A DNA stretch of 64,000 nt from Spirodela intermedia (taxonomy: Eukaryota > Streptophyta > Magnoliopsida > Alismatales > Araceae). The stretch lies in the NCBI GenBank assembly GCA_902729315.2, contig LR746264.1, positions 5,543,878 to 5,607,877 of the forward strand. Direction: 5' to 3'. The notes below the pieces were generated by a model that was not told the origin of the DNA, did no database searches, and was given only the letters and a program-made list of their open reading frames with translations. Positions within the stretch are counted from its first letter, which is position 1. Each line of letters begins with the position of its first letter. The translations under genes were made by a program, and so were the position numbers. Shown piece after piece: positions 52,501 to 61,583 of the stretch.

Positions 52501-55500
52501 CAGCAAATCTCAAACATTTAAAATCATCAAGTTGGGATATCTGCCACAAAGATGTTATTGATCTTATTAAGAAACCTATGTGGTATAAGGTTCTTACACT
52601 TCAACTTGTCATAAACATTTATAGGGAACTTTTCCTTAGAAATATCATTGCATCATCACCTTCAACAAAAGTATGAATGCGTCAAGAGCTTTGTTTTACT
52701 TTAGATTTCCGATCTCCAAATACCATTGGCAACTTTTCAGGTGTAGATACAGATTTTCAACAGATATTCTCAGGCACACTATTCCTAGATACTCAGGGAT
52801 GAGAAATCAGATATCGTGTGCATCATTGAGATCCATATGCCACCTTTTGCATTAATGTCACCAACCTCGTTTTGAACTTCATGTTACAGCGTAAATATGA
52901 ATCATGTGAAGACAGTTTTTTTAGGATGCATGAAATTGTTATCTAGGTTAATATATTTAGTACTTGAGATTAGTGTGTGGCTATAACACCACTTGTCTCC
53001 TGCATTGAACAAATTCTTGAATGCCTACATCGTACCAGAGTCCACTTGGACAAATCGACTGTTTCTCCCTTGTCTCATCTCCCGCCTGAAAAGATTTTCG
53101 TTTTCTTCTCTTGAACTAAACATAAATTAACAACAAATAAGTGGCATCAAATTATTCAAACAGGCTTTATACTGTCATGTATAATAGTTCATTGAAGCCA
53201 CTCACACTTTGGAAATAAGCTGATACCTTTCCAATTGCGTTTGATCTATGAAGAAATTTTCTACAAAGAAGCACAAAAAGCTGTCTCCAACAAAGAAGAA
53301 ACTTTTTTCCTTTTTGCAATTCATAAAATGGTCCTACCATGATGGATAACAACAGAATCATACAATCAAGGTTAAAACAAAATCATGTGACTTACGATTA
53401 TATCTATAACATAAATTAAAAATTCGTAAATGACCTATATTATTGGGATCAATTTTATTTCTAAAAAATATAATATGAAGAGGGATGATGCGTAACCACT
53501 ATAATTTGTTACCACAACAACAAAACTTACGCATTCTGTTTCATTGCGAATTAGGAAGCCACATGAACTTCGAATGAAATAAAACTAGAGTCATGTTGGA
53601 AGCCATTCTTCATAGATGGTGAAAGAAAAGCCTACTCAGGAAATAAGGGCCATGAGATCATACAAACGAAGAATATGAGCTCTGCAGTTTCAATTATCTA
53701 ATAGAATTGCATAGAAAAAAATAGAACTCTTGACTCTGGGAACCAAAACAAGAAATAAAAGAGAACAGTTACCTGAATTCTCTGACAAAAAATGTATGGT
53801 TTAATGGCAAAAGGTGCTCCGCCATACTGCTATCTTGCATTGACATAACAGATTCCATTTCTTCTAGATCAGTTTTGACAGAAGAAAGCTTCATTAATAA
53901 AAAAAAATGATATATTAATAAACATAAATAATCAAAGCAACAAGCGTTCTCCAGAAGTTTATAAAGAAAATCAGGCAAAGAAGAATAACACATACTGAAC
54001 ACTACAGAACTGTATTTCAAGTTAACCAGCAAAAACAAACAATCATGATAGAGAAACAAAAGCAGTTGCCAAATTTGCAGAAAATCGTCTAGTTCGGTTA
54101 TATTGACATTTTACCATTGTCAGCCCCAGGGTGTCAACCCAAAAAACCATCTGTTTTCAAGCTCTATGAAGATTAACTATACCACAAACTCAAATTTAAC
54201 TGAGACAGTAATCATATCCAAATCACATTCTCCACCACATAAAGAGCATTCTATGCATAAAAAATCGATTTTAAGTTCTAGAGGATTTAGATCTATCATC
54301 TTTCAAAATATCACCCTTGTTGCTTTGGATAATTCTACGCCAATAATTATATACCATTGTCAGACCCCGGGGAGTCAACCCTGGTTGATTTAGTCAGACC
54401 AGACACTCTCAAGGATATAAAGGTTCTCAGCCAATGCTTTTTACATTACACTTTTGGGAAATAATTATAACTTCTGTAGAGAATTCAAGTCCTATTCAAC
54501 ACATTTTTGCTCAAGTGCTGGCAGATTTTTCTTTTTTCGCCTGGTACAAATAGCCAGCTCATGTATCATATGTGAGCCTTTTGTCGTGCCAAAGAATCAT
54601 ATCAATAAATTGGTCAAGAGCCACTGTTACATAAAGCATAATAATGCAGAAAACAGCCTATTTTGCGGTTGGATCTGAAGCGATTTAGTTTGTTGGATGA
54701 GAAACGATTAAGTTCTAAGAAAAAGTTCTTTAGTGATATGTACTGAAGGAGTCATACCATGAAAAAGAAAGCCACAAGAGAAAGACCAGAGGAAATCTCC
54801 ATCCACTCTGTGGTCATTGATATCTTATTCAAGCCGATGAAATCACCAACTATAGTGATAATCTCTGGAAACTCAACAGGCAGCTGGTAAATATACAGGA
54901 TGAGAATGTTGAAGCAAGCATACATGAGCAGAGGTCGCCACCACCTTTATGACCACAGGTAAATTGTTATAAACTTCCAGAGTTTCATATCACTGTATTT
55001 CACTATCTAACAAATTTACCTTCAACACAAATTTGCCAATTACAAAAACTTTATTTCCTGTTAAGATTGATTATAACAGTTCAAAAATCCTTATCACATG
55101 AAGAATGCATTGAAATGGAAAATGATCTCTAAAAATAGATATTCGAAAAAGATATTATTTTACATGAAAAAATTTCAGACATAACAGAACCTGCTTTACA
55201 CTTGTTATCCGAGTCAACCATGTAGAAACCTAAACAATATACAAATCTTCCCAAATTTGTTGAGAAATGAAGTAATCAGGGCTATTTGGGCAGTTAGACC
55301 ATCAACCAACTTGGGCCACCTTTCGGCCTACTAAGCATGTATCATTTATAGCACTTGTTGTCGAGATGTACTTACATGTTTACATATATGTCCTTATGTA
55401 CCTTCATTTCGTGTTACATCAGTGTGTCTAAAACCTTCTAGGGATCTGGTATGAATACTGGATCCCGCTCTCCTTGTAAACAGATTTTTGATCAATAAAG

Positions 55501-58500
55501 TTTGAGTTCTTCTTCCACGAGTGCTGGGCGCCTATCAGAGCTCCAGACCGTGTGTTATCTCGACTACATGGTATTAGAACCATTCTAGGGTTTAAAATTC
55601 TATTTTTCAGCACCGTCACAATTGACACTGCTTTGTCGGCATTCTCTCCATCGTCTGCTGGAGTTACAAGCGCCGTACACTTCCGACAAGGGATCTTCTC
55701 CTTAGCTGTGTTTCTTTCAGAGTGAATCCAGGTGTGATTGCTCCATTTCTTCGTTTCCACACTGATCTACTGTTCTGTTACAGTTCTTGCACCGTTTTTC
55801 CTTGTCTCTATTGAGATTTATTCACGAATCTGATTTTTTCGTGATTTTGGACATCCTCTTTAAAGAGAGAATGTGGGAGACAATTCTTCATCATCTGTGG
55901 GGGATCCAACCTCCACAAGGGAAGTTAATCTTGGTCCAAGTGTTCCAAGATTACTCATAGAACTTCCTGTCATGCCTACAGAGTTCAAACTGACTGGATA
56001 CAATTTGATTCAATGGTCAGAATATGTTCGAGAGATATTGACTGGAAGAGGGATGTTACATCATCTGATTGAGGGGAAACCAGATACAATGTCTCGAGAA
56101 TTTCATAGATAGAGAGAAAAAGATACATTAATCAAAACCTAGCTTTGAGAAACAACGATTCCTCAAATTAGCCGAGATTTTTTCTTTCTATCTATAGTCA
56201 AAGATATGTGGGAAACAGTTCACACGAAATTCTCACAGAGAAATAACGAGGCACATTTATATGAACTTGAGAAAAAATTCATGTCCACAATTCAAGGAAA
56301 TAAATCTGTGATGCAATATATAAGAGAATTGAAAATTTTATGATAGGAAATCAATTATTATCTCAGCATCGATACAGAAAAACCTGCAAAAATTGTTGTC
56401 CTATAACATTTTATAGAACGAAGAAGAGTGTTTAAAATTTTGGCTGAACTTAATTCCATTTTTGATCAAGTCAAATTTTGAGTTGTGAAAGGAAATATGA
56501 TATAGATTAAGCTATTTCCATCATTTTCAATAAGGAAAGTCGTCAAAAATTAATGTTGTCAGTGCCTGAAGTTGACAATACTGCATTTATAATCAAACAG
56601 GGAGAAATTATGAAGAAAGCCTCATATCAAGCTAAACAGCCCCAGCATGGCCAAGGAAGAAATTAGAAGACTGATTTTCGTGATAATCTGTGGTGTACAT
56701 ATTGCAGGAAAGCTTGTCACACTAGAGACAGGTGTTATAAATTACATGGTAAACCACAAAATTTTGGCACTAAAAAATGACAGTCAATCACATTTGGCAG
56801 TAGGATTATCAACTAGTCATTCTTCAGATTCCCAAATCAATCAACATTCTTCTTCTCCTTAGATTGAGGATATAGAGTGATTTCAAATTGAGCTAGAAAA
56901 ACTGAAGTCAACAGTGACACAATTCTCATCAATTTAGTCTAGTATGTTTCACCACTCTCTTGGAGTTAGAGTCTCTTTTAGAGATATTTTTAATAATTGG
57001 GTAGTGGACTCAAGAGCAACAGATCATATGACCAACTCCCCCAGCCTTTTCACCAAATATAATCCTTGTCTTAGTGACAGAAAAGTGACTACTGCAAACG
57101 GATCCTTTCTAACCATCGCAGATATAGGAGACATTAGACTTGAAGCTCTAGGGGTTCTTACTAATGTTCTTCATGTTCCCAAGTTATTTACAAACTTCAT
57201 TTCAATTAAAAAACTTGTCAGAGACTCACCTTATCATGTCTTTTTTGATGAAGATGTTTGTGTCATATTTGATATGGTACATCATTGGAGGACAAGAGTC
57301 GCTAGAGAGCGTGAAGGTCTTTATCTTCTAGAAGGACTGAGCCAAACACATCTAGTGGAAGCAGATCAATCTCTAGAACCTCTAGAAGATGTCCTTAAGA
57401 TACAATTGATTCACCAACGGATGGGTCATCCATCCTTTAGCACTTTGAAAATAGTTTTTCCTATTTTGTTTCGAAAGGTGTCATTGGACACTCTTAAATG
57501 TAATGTGTGTGAACTTTCTAAACACAAGCATACTTCATTTCGATCTCAAGGGGAAAGGAGTGATGTTTCTTTCTTCCTAATTCATAGTGACATTTGGGGA
57601 CCATGTCTCAAACAAAAATCCAATGTGTGGGATGTTCTGAAATCTTTTTGTGTCATGATAAAAAACTAATTTGACCCTAGTATTAAAAAATTCAGATCTG
57701 ATAATGCTCAAGAGTATTTTAGCCGAAATCTAAATTATACTTCTGAACAAAGGACATCATACATGAATCCTCATGTGTCTATACCCCACAACAAAATGGT
57801 TTAACTGAAAGAAAAAAATCGTCATCTTTTAGAAGTCACTCAATCAATTTTATTTCAACATCATATACCTAAAGTTTTTAGGGAGAGGCTGTTCTAACAG
57901 CCACATATCTCATCAACCAATTACCATCTAGAACCTTAGACTTTCTTAGGCCATTAGATTCATTAGCCAAGTTTTTCCCAGACCATCAACTTAAAACTAA
58001 GCTAGAACCTAAGACATTTGGTTGTCTCTTTTGTTCATGTTCATAATCAAACAAAAAGCAAATTAGAACCGAGATCACTTAAATCTGTATTTCTTGATTA
58101 TGCTACCAATCAAAAGGGGTACAAATGTTATCACTCTCCTTCTAATTTTTTTTTTATTTCATTGGATGTTACATTTCATGAATCGAATTCTTATTTTAAA
58201 GAATCTCCATCCAGTGATCAATATCTCCACTCATATGGATCAACATGTAGATTCTTCCCTCTCATCTTCAGCTAGTAACCTGTTCATTCTCACTTCAGTC
58301 CCTAAAATACTCAATCCTATATTGAGTTCACTTCCTGAAAACCTAAGGTTTGGCAAAGTTTATTCTAGGCAAGGAGAAATTCATTTTGGCCACTGATGCA
58401 AAAGTCTCTTGATAATCTATTCCATATACTTGTGGATAACCCTTAGTAGTAATTTTCAGCTGAAATATTCAACAATTTGATGTTAAAAATACATTCTTGC

Positions 58501-61500
58501 ATGGTGATTTGGTTGAAGAAGTCTACATGACTCTTTCACCAGGATATGAGAGTAATCATTCATCTAATCTTGTTTGCAAGTTAAAGAAATCCCTTTATGG
58601 CCTCAAACAATCTCCACGTGCATAGTTTGGAAGGTTGACAATAGCCATAAACAAACTAAATTATAATCAAAGTAATGCTGATAACACATTATTTTTTAAA
58701 CACTCTTTTTCAAGGGGAGTTATAGTGCTATTAGTTTATGTTGATGATATTATCATCACAAGAAATGATGAAGGGGAGATCTAAAACTTGAGCAATTATT
58801 TAGCCCAAGAGTTTGATGTCAAGAATTTGGGACAAAAGTATTTTTTAGGAATCGAAGTGGCACATTCTTCTAAAGGCATTTTTATTTCTCAACAAAAGTA
58901 CATAACAGATTTGTTAGCTGAAACAGGAAAATCTGTATGTAAACCAGCCAATACACCTATTGATCCAAACTAGAAATTAAGTATGGCAAATGAAGAAATT
59001 TCTATTAACTGTGAGATGTATCAACATCTCATTGGCCGACTACTTTATCTAACACACACTCAACTAGATATCTTTAGGAATCGAAGTGGCACATTCTTCT
59101 AAAGGCATTTTTATTTCTCAACAAAAGTACATAACAGATTTGTTAGCTGAAACAGGAAAATCTGTATGTAAACCAGCCAATACACCTATTGATCCAAACT
59201 AGAAATTAAGTATGGCAAATGAAGAAATTTCTATTAACTGTGAGATGTATCAACATCTCATTGGCCGACTACTTTATCTAACACACACTCAACTAGATAT
59301 CTCATATGCAATGAGTATATTGAATCAATTTATGCATCAACTTAAAGAGTGTCATTTACATGCTGCCTACCAAGTGCTACATTATTTGAAAGGCACACCA
59401 AGAAAAGGGGTTCTTTTTAAACAAAGTGAAAAGGTAGAGGTTGAGATGTTTACAGATGCTGATTATGCAGGCTCAACGATTGATCAAAAGTCAATCTTCA
59501 ATCATATTACTTTTGTTGGTGGCAACCTTGTCACTTGGAGGAGTAAAAAACAGAATGTAGTTGCTCAATCAAGTGCTGGGGCTGAACTTAGGGCACTTAC
59601 CCAAGGATATGTGAGTTACTTTGGGTCAAGAACTTACTTGACAAGTTACAAATTCCTTTATTCAATCCTATGAAGATTTATTGCGACAATAAGTCAGCAA
59701 TCAATCTAGAGCACAGCCCAGTACAACATGACCGTACCAGACATGTGGAGATTGATCGCCATTTCATCAAAGAGAAACTTGAGGCCGATGTGATTTGTAT
59801 ATCATACATTTCAACCAATAATCAGTTGGCAGATATGCTTACTAAAGGCATCTCAGGGACACAACTGTAGAAGATTATTCCCAAGCTGGGAATGGATGCC
59901 ATCTATTCACCAGCTTGAAGGGGAGTGTTGTTGAGATGTACTTAATAACATGTATACCTTACAAGTTTACATATATGTCCTCATGCACCTTTCATTTCGT
60001 GTTGCATCAGTGTGTCTAGAACCTTCTAGGGATCTAGTATAAATACTAGATCCTGCTCTCCTTGTAAACAATTTTTTGATCAATAAAGTTTGAGTTCTTC
60101 CACAAGTGCTGGGCGCCTATTAGAGGTCCAAATCATGTGTTATCTCAACTACAGCACTACCATAGTGAGCGCCTAATTTCTTAGAGAGCCTTTCTTGCCC
60201 CAATTCTCTCCTCTATATCAGCATCAAGGTTTACTAGGTGTTGTTTCATCCACAATACAATCAATGAAACTCTTCAACACTAGACAGTGATTCAGATTGT
60301 TCACAAAGCTGGTAAAACCTTTGGGCACAACTTTTCTTTTATCTGATTTTTGCAATTCATGAAACTGGATTTCCTTTAAGTAGATTTTATAAAAAGATAA
60401 GAACTGATAATCTGCAGGTAGAATTCGCAAGCATGTGGGTCAATTGGTGATAGAACTTAGATGGCCATCAAGCATTTACCCTGATATGGGACAACAACAT
60501 GTTAGCATTGCCATTTGCAATCTTCATAAATGTGGTTGTTATTTGAATTATTGCTAGTGGTGACATCAAGCATGTTACTGCTATCTGGACTTCTTGGCAA
60601 AAATGGAGTTATTGGCAGTATTAGACCGTTTGACAATGAGTCTAGTAGGTGCATTCCTGAGAAAATCAGACTCATAAGCTCATCGCCAATGGCCTTTTAG
60701 TATATTACTATCATCAATAGATCCATTTCCACAAGGTGCCAGTTTCGTTGCAATTTGTCGTTAGGTATATTTCTATTTTTCGTTTAACTTCTTTTAGTCT
60801 AAAAGTGTAACATTATGACCTAAACTAGCACCAAAATATTCTGTATAGAGCTGACACTAAGCTGCATTAGGAGGTACATTTATTTTTGCTCCGATTTATC
60901 CGTCATTCCTAGAAGCTATGAAACATAAATACATTCTGTTTTTGCAAGAGAATAATTCGGTAGATCTGGAATTAAGACCTTGTTTTCTTATGTTTCAAGT
61001 ACTACCAAATTTAATCCCGTGTTTGCCACTCATTAACATTTGATATTTATTATTCTTATTTCAAAAAAGTACTTTTTGCAATGGATAAGGATATTCCCAG
61101 CTGTTCGTACAACCTGACTAAGCCTCTTTTATTTTATTTCACCTTATAATAGTTTTCTCATTATAAGCTATATTTTTATAGAAGATGTGTAGGTGCTCTC
61201 AAGCGATTACTAGCATAATTGTTGATATTATGTAAACGATCAAGTAAAGAGTGATTTCTTTCGCTAGTGTTATGAAGTGTGATCATTAAAATTTCGCTAT
61301 CTGAACATTGCCTGCAGAAATACAATCAGTTAGCAATTCAGAAATCTATATGCAAGCATAACATCAGCATATGGCACCAAAACCTCATTTAAAAAGAGCG
61401 CAAAAACTATTGAAACTAATGCTTACCAGAACAAACCAAGAAAGTTGCTCGTTAAAGACCAGTCAACGAGGCCTACACAACTGCAGATAAAAAAAGGGAG

Positions 61501-61583
61501 AGAAGCCCAAGAGGGATGGCTGATCCCCACAACAAGCTGAAGAGGAGGCAAGAATAAGCAGCAGGCAACCTTTACATGGGAAC
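31549..61583 (-). CDS. PIEZO: PIEZO mechanosensitive ion channel (5' end outside window)
   Basis: Seventeen exons: 61583-61427, 54944-54758, 53888-53773, 51136-51052, 47194-46979, 46909-46732, 46420-46292, 42082-41909, 40888-40655, 40503-38977, 38865-36347, 36148-35753, 35198-35040, 33678-33184, 33059-32915, 32162-32018, 31684-31549. They join in phase to 2331 residues plus stop. The N-terminal blade start (about 155 residues) is missing. The channel is a very large multi-pass protein that opens on membrane tension; plant copies are reported on the vacuole. Visible landmarks: '[17 protein letters not shown]', '[23 protein letters not shown]', a charged coiled segment near the '[16 protein letters not shown]' block, the anchor region '[20 protein letters not shown]', the cap domain (33678-33184), and the C-terminal '[15 protein letters not shown]', '[19 protein letters not shown]'. 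No stop or frameshift was found. Two introns carry copia elements. Confidence 0.93.
32422..32666. repeat. Long fold-back inverted repeat in a PIEZO intron
   Basis: Left arm 32422-32520 pairs with right arm 32568-32666 around a 47-bp loop. The loop-proximal ends, GTAATGATCAGTATTC and GAATACTGATCATTAC, are perfect complements. The rest of the arms pairs with scattered mismatches and small gaps (for example ATATTCAACTG with CAGTTGAATAT). A smaller hairpin (TTATGTTG...CAACATAA) lies just left at about 32380-32397. It could be a MITE-like fold-back element or a hairpin RNA source. Confidence 0.8.
33679..35039. other. PIEZO intron, nothing recognised
   Basis: AT-rich intron of about 1.36 kb between the exons ending 35040 and starting 33678. 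I see no repeat or gene. Confidence 0.6.
42083..46291. other. PIEZO intron of 4.2 kb, no gene recognised
   Basis: AT-rich sequence. The word GAATACTAGTATAT followed by TTCGATCAAA occurs twice about 55 bp apart (near 42392 and 42446). Short frames such as those around 43904-44174 overlap on both strands and look like chance. I found no mobile-element domain. Confidence 0.55.
48141..48403 (-). repeat. 3' LTR of the deleted copia element
   Basis: On the minus strand it begins TGTTGAACTCTC right after the GGGAGGGGG purine tract. It aligns along its length with 49956-50232. It lacks about 19 bp present in the other copy, at a GGTT word, as if lost between short direct repeats. Its outer end may extend further left than 48141. 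Confidence 0.8.
48404..49952 (-). pseudogene. Copia polyprotein remnant (integrase, RT, RNase H pieces)
   Basis: Integrase pieces include '[15 protein letters not shown]' (about 49900-49940), '[11 protein letters not shown]' (about 49750) and '[19 protein letters not shown]' (about 49600-49655). The RT end carries YVDD. RNase H includes '[16 protein letters not shown]', '[20 protein letters not shown]' (48698-48952) and '[16 protein letters not shown]' (48398-48682). Several stops and two large deletions make it inactive. Confidence 0.85.
49956..50232 (-). repeat. 5' LTR of the deleted copia element
   Basis: On the minus strand it begins TGTTGAACTCTC at 50232 and matches the left LTR. Its 3' end runs straight into integrase sequence, with no primer binding site. 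Confidence 0.8.
51137..53772. other. PIEZO intron of 2.6 kb, nothing recognised
   Basis: AT-rich, with a short (AT)n run at about 51166-51180. No coding or mobile-element domain was found. Confidence 0.55.
54112..54381. repeat. Pair of direct repeats 240 bp apart in a PIEZO intron
   Basis: TACCATTGTCAG, then a C/G-rich core, then GTCAACCC, occurs at 54112-54140 and again at 54352-54381. The GC-rich words stand out in AT-rich intron sequence. They could bound a short element or be ends of a decayed tandem repeat. Confidence 0.5.
55356..55568 (+). repeat. 5' LTR of the copia element
   Basis: 213 bp, TGTTGTCGAG...CGACTACA. Compared with the 3' LTR it lacks about 15 bp in two small gaps near its start. 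The TATA box is changed to TATGAATA. AATAAAG is kept near the end. Confidence 0.93.
55569..55580 (+). other. Primer binding site of the copia element
   Basis: TGGTATTAGAAC directly after the 5' LTR resembles the TGGTATCAGAGC initiator-methionine tRNA site used by plant copia elements, with two changes. Confidence 0.75.
55873..56760 (+). pseudogene. gag of the copia element, with zinc knuckle
   Basis: The frame opens [14 protein letters not shown] and contains '[18 protein letters not shown]', typical of plant copia gag. It is interrupted by several stops after 56110. The CCHC knuckle at 56694-56735 (C-X2-C-X4-H-X4-[15 protein letters not shown]) is intact but lies in another frame from the overlapping ATG frame at 56647. 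Confidence 0.8.
56944..58110 (+). pseudogene. Protease and integrase of the copia element
   Basis: The protease core reads '[12 protein letters not shown]' (about 56998-57033). The usual DSGA motif is changed to DSRA by AGA at 57013. Pre-integrase '[14 protein letters not shown]' (about 57408) and '[14 protein letters not shown]' (about 57500) follow, then '[10 protein letters not shown]' at about 57580. The remaining integrase ('[11 protein letters not shown]', '[15 protein letters not shown]') is broken by stops and shifts. Confidence 0.85.
58470..59870 (+). pseudogene. Reverse transcriptase and RNase H of the copia element
   Basis: RT shows '[19 protein letters not shown]' (about 58490-58550), '[15 protein letters not shown]'-like sequence with a stop, and '[13 protein letters not shown]' with the catalytic YVDD at 58737-58748. 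RNase H shows '[15 protein letters not shown]', '[20 protein letters not shown]' and '[19 protein letters not shown]' (59670 on), ending '[12 protein letters not shown]'. Between RT and RNase H a 229-bp segment is duplicated in tandem, which shifts the frame. Confidence 0.88.
58844..59301 (+). repeat. Perfect 229-bp tandem duplication inside the copia element
   Basis: 58844-59072 and 59073-59301 read identically from TTTAGGAATCGAAGTGG to CAACTAGATATC. 229 is not a multiple of three, so it breaks the RT/RNase H frame. Zero divergence while the LTRs differ implies it arose after insertion, or is an assembly artefact. Confidence 0.92.
59917..59925 (+). other. Polypurine tract of the copia element
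   Basis: GAAGGGGAG directly precedes the TGTTG start of the 3' LTR. Confidence 0.8.
59926..60153 (+). repeat. 3' LTR of the copia element
   Basis: 228 bp, TGTTGTTGAG...CAACTACA. It has an intact TATAAATA box at 60038-60045 and AATAAA at 60082-60087. Differences from the 5' LTR (substitutions and indels) show the insertion is not recent. Confidence 0.93.

Larger units (their letters stand above)
55356..60153 (+). mobile_element. Full-structure Ty1/copia retrotransposon with GCACT target duplication
   Basis: LTRs at 55356-55568 and 59926-60153 start TG and end CA. GCACT flanks the element on both sides (55351-55355 and 60154-60158). A primer site TGGTATTAGAAC (like initiator-Met tRNA elements) follows the 5' LTR, and the purine tract GAAGGGGAG precedes the 3' LTR. 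Domains run gag, protease, integrase, RT, RNase H, the copia order. Stops and shifts in every domain make it non-autonomous. It sits in a 6.5-kb PIEZO intron in antisense orientation and evidently left the exons intact. Confidence 0.95.

Noticed and set aside
53240-53271. Possible small PIEZO exon reading [12 protein letters not shown]
   Set aside because: The exon at 51052-51136 carries the expected conserved block ([11 protein letters not shown]) and joins directly to the exon ending at 53773.
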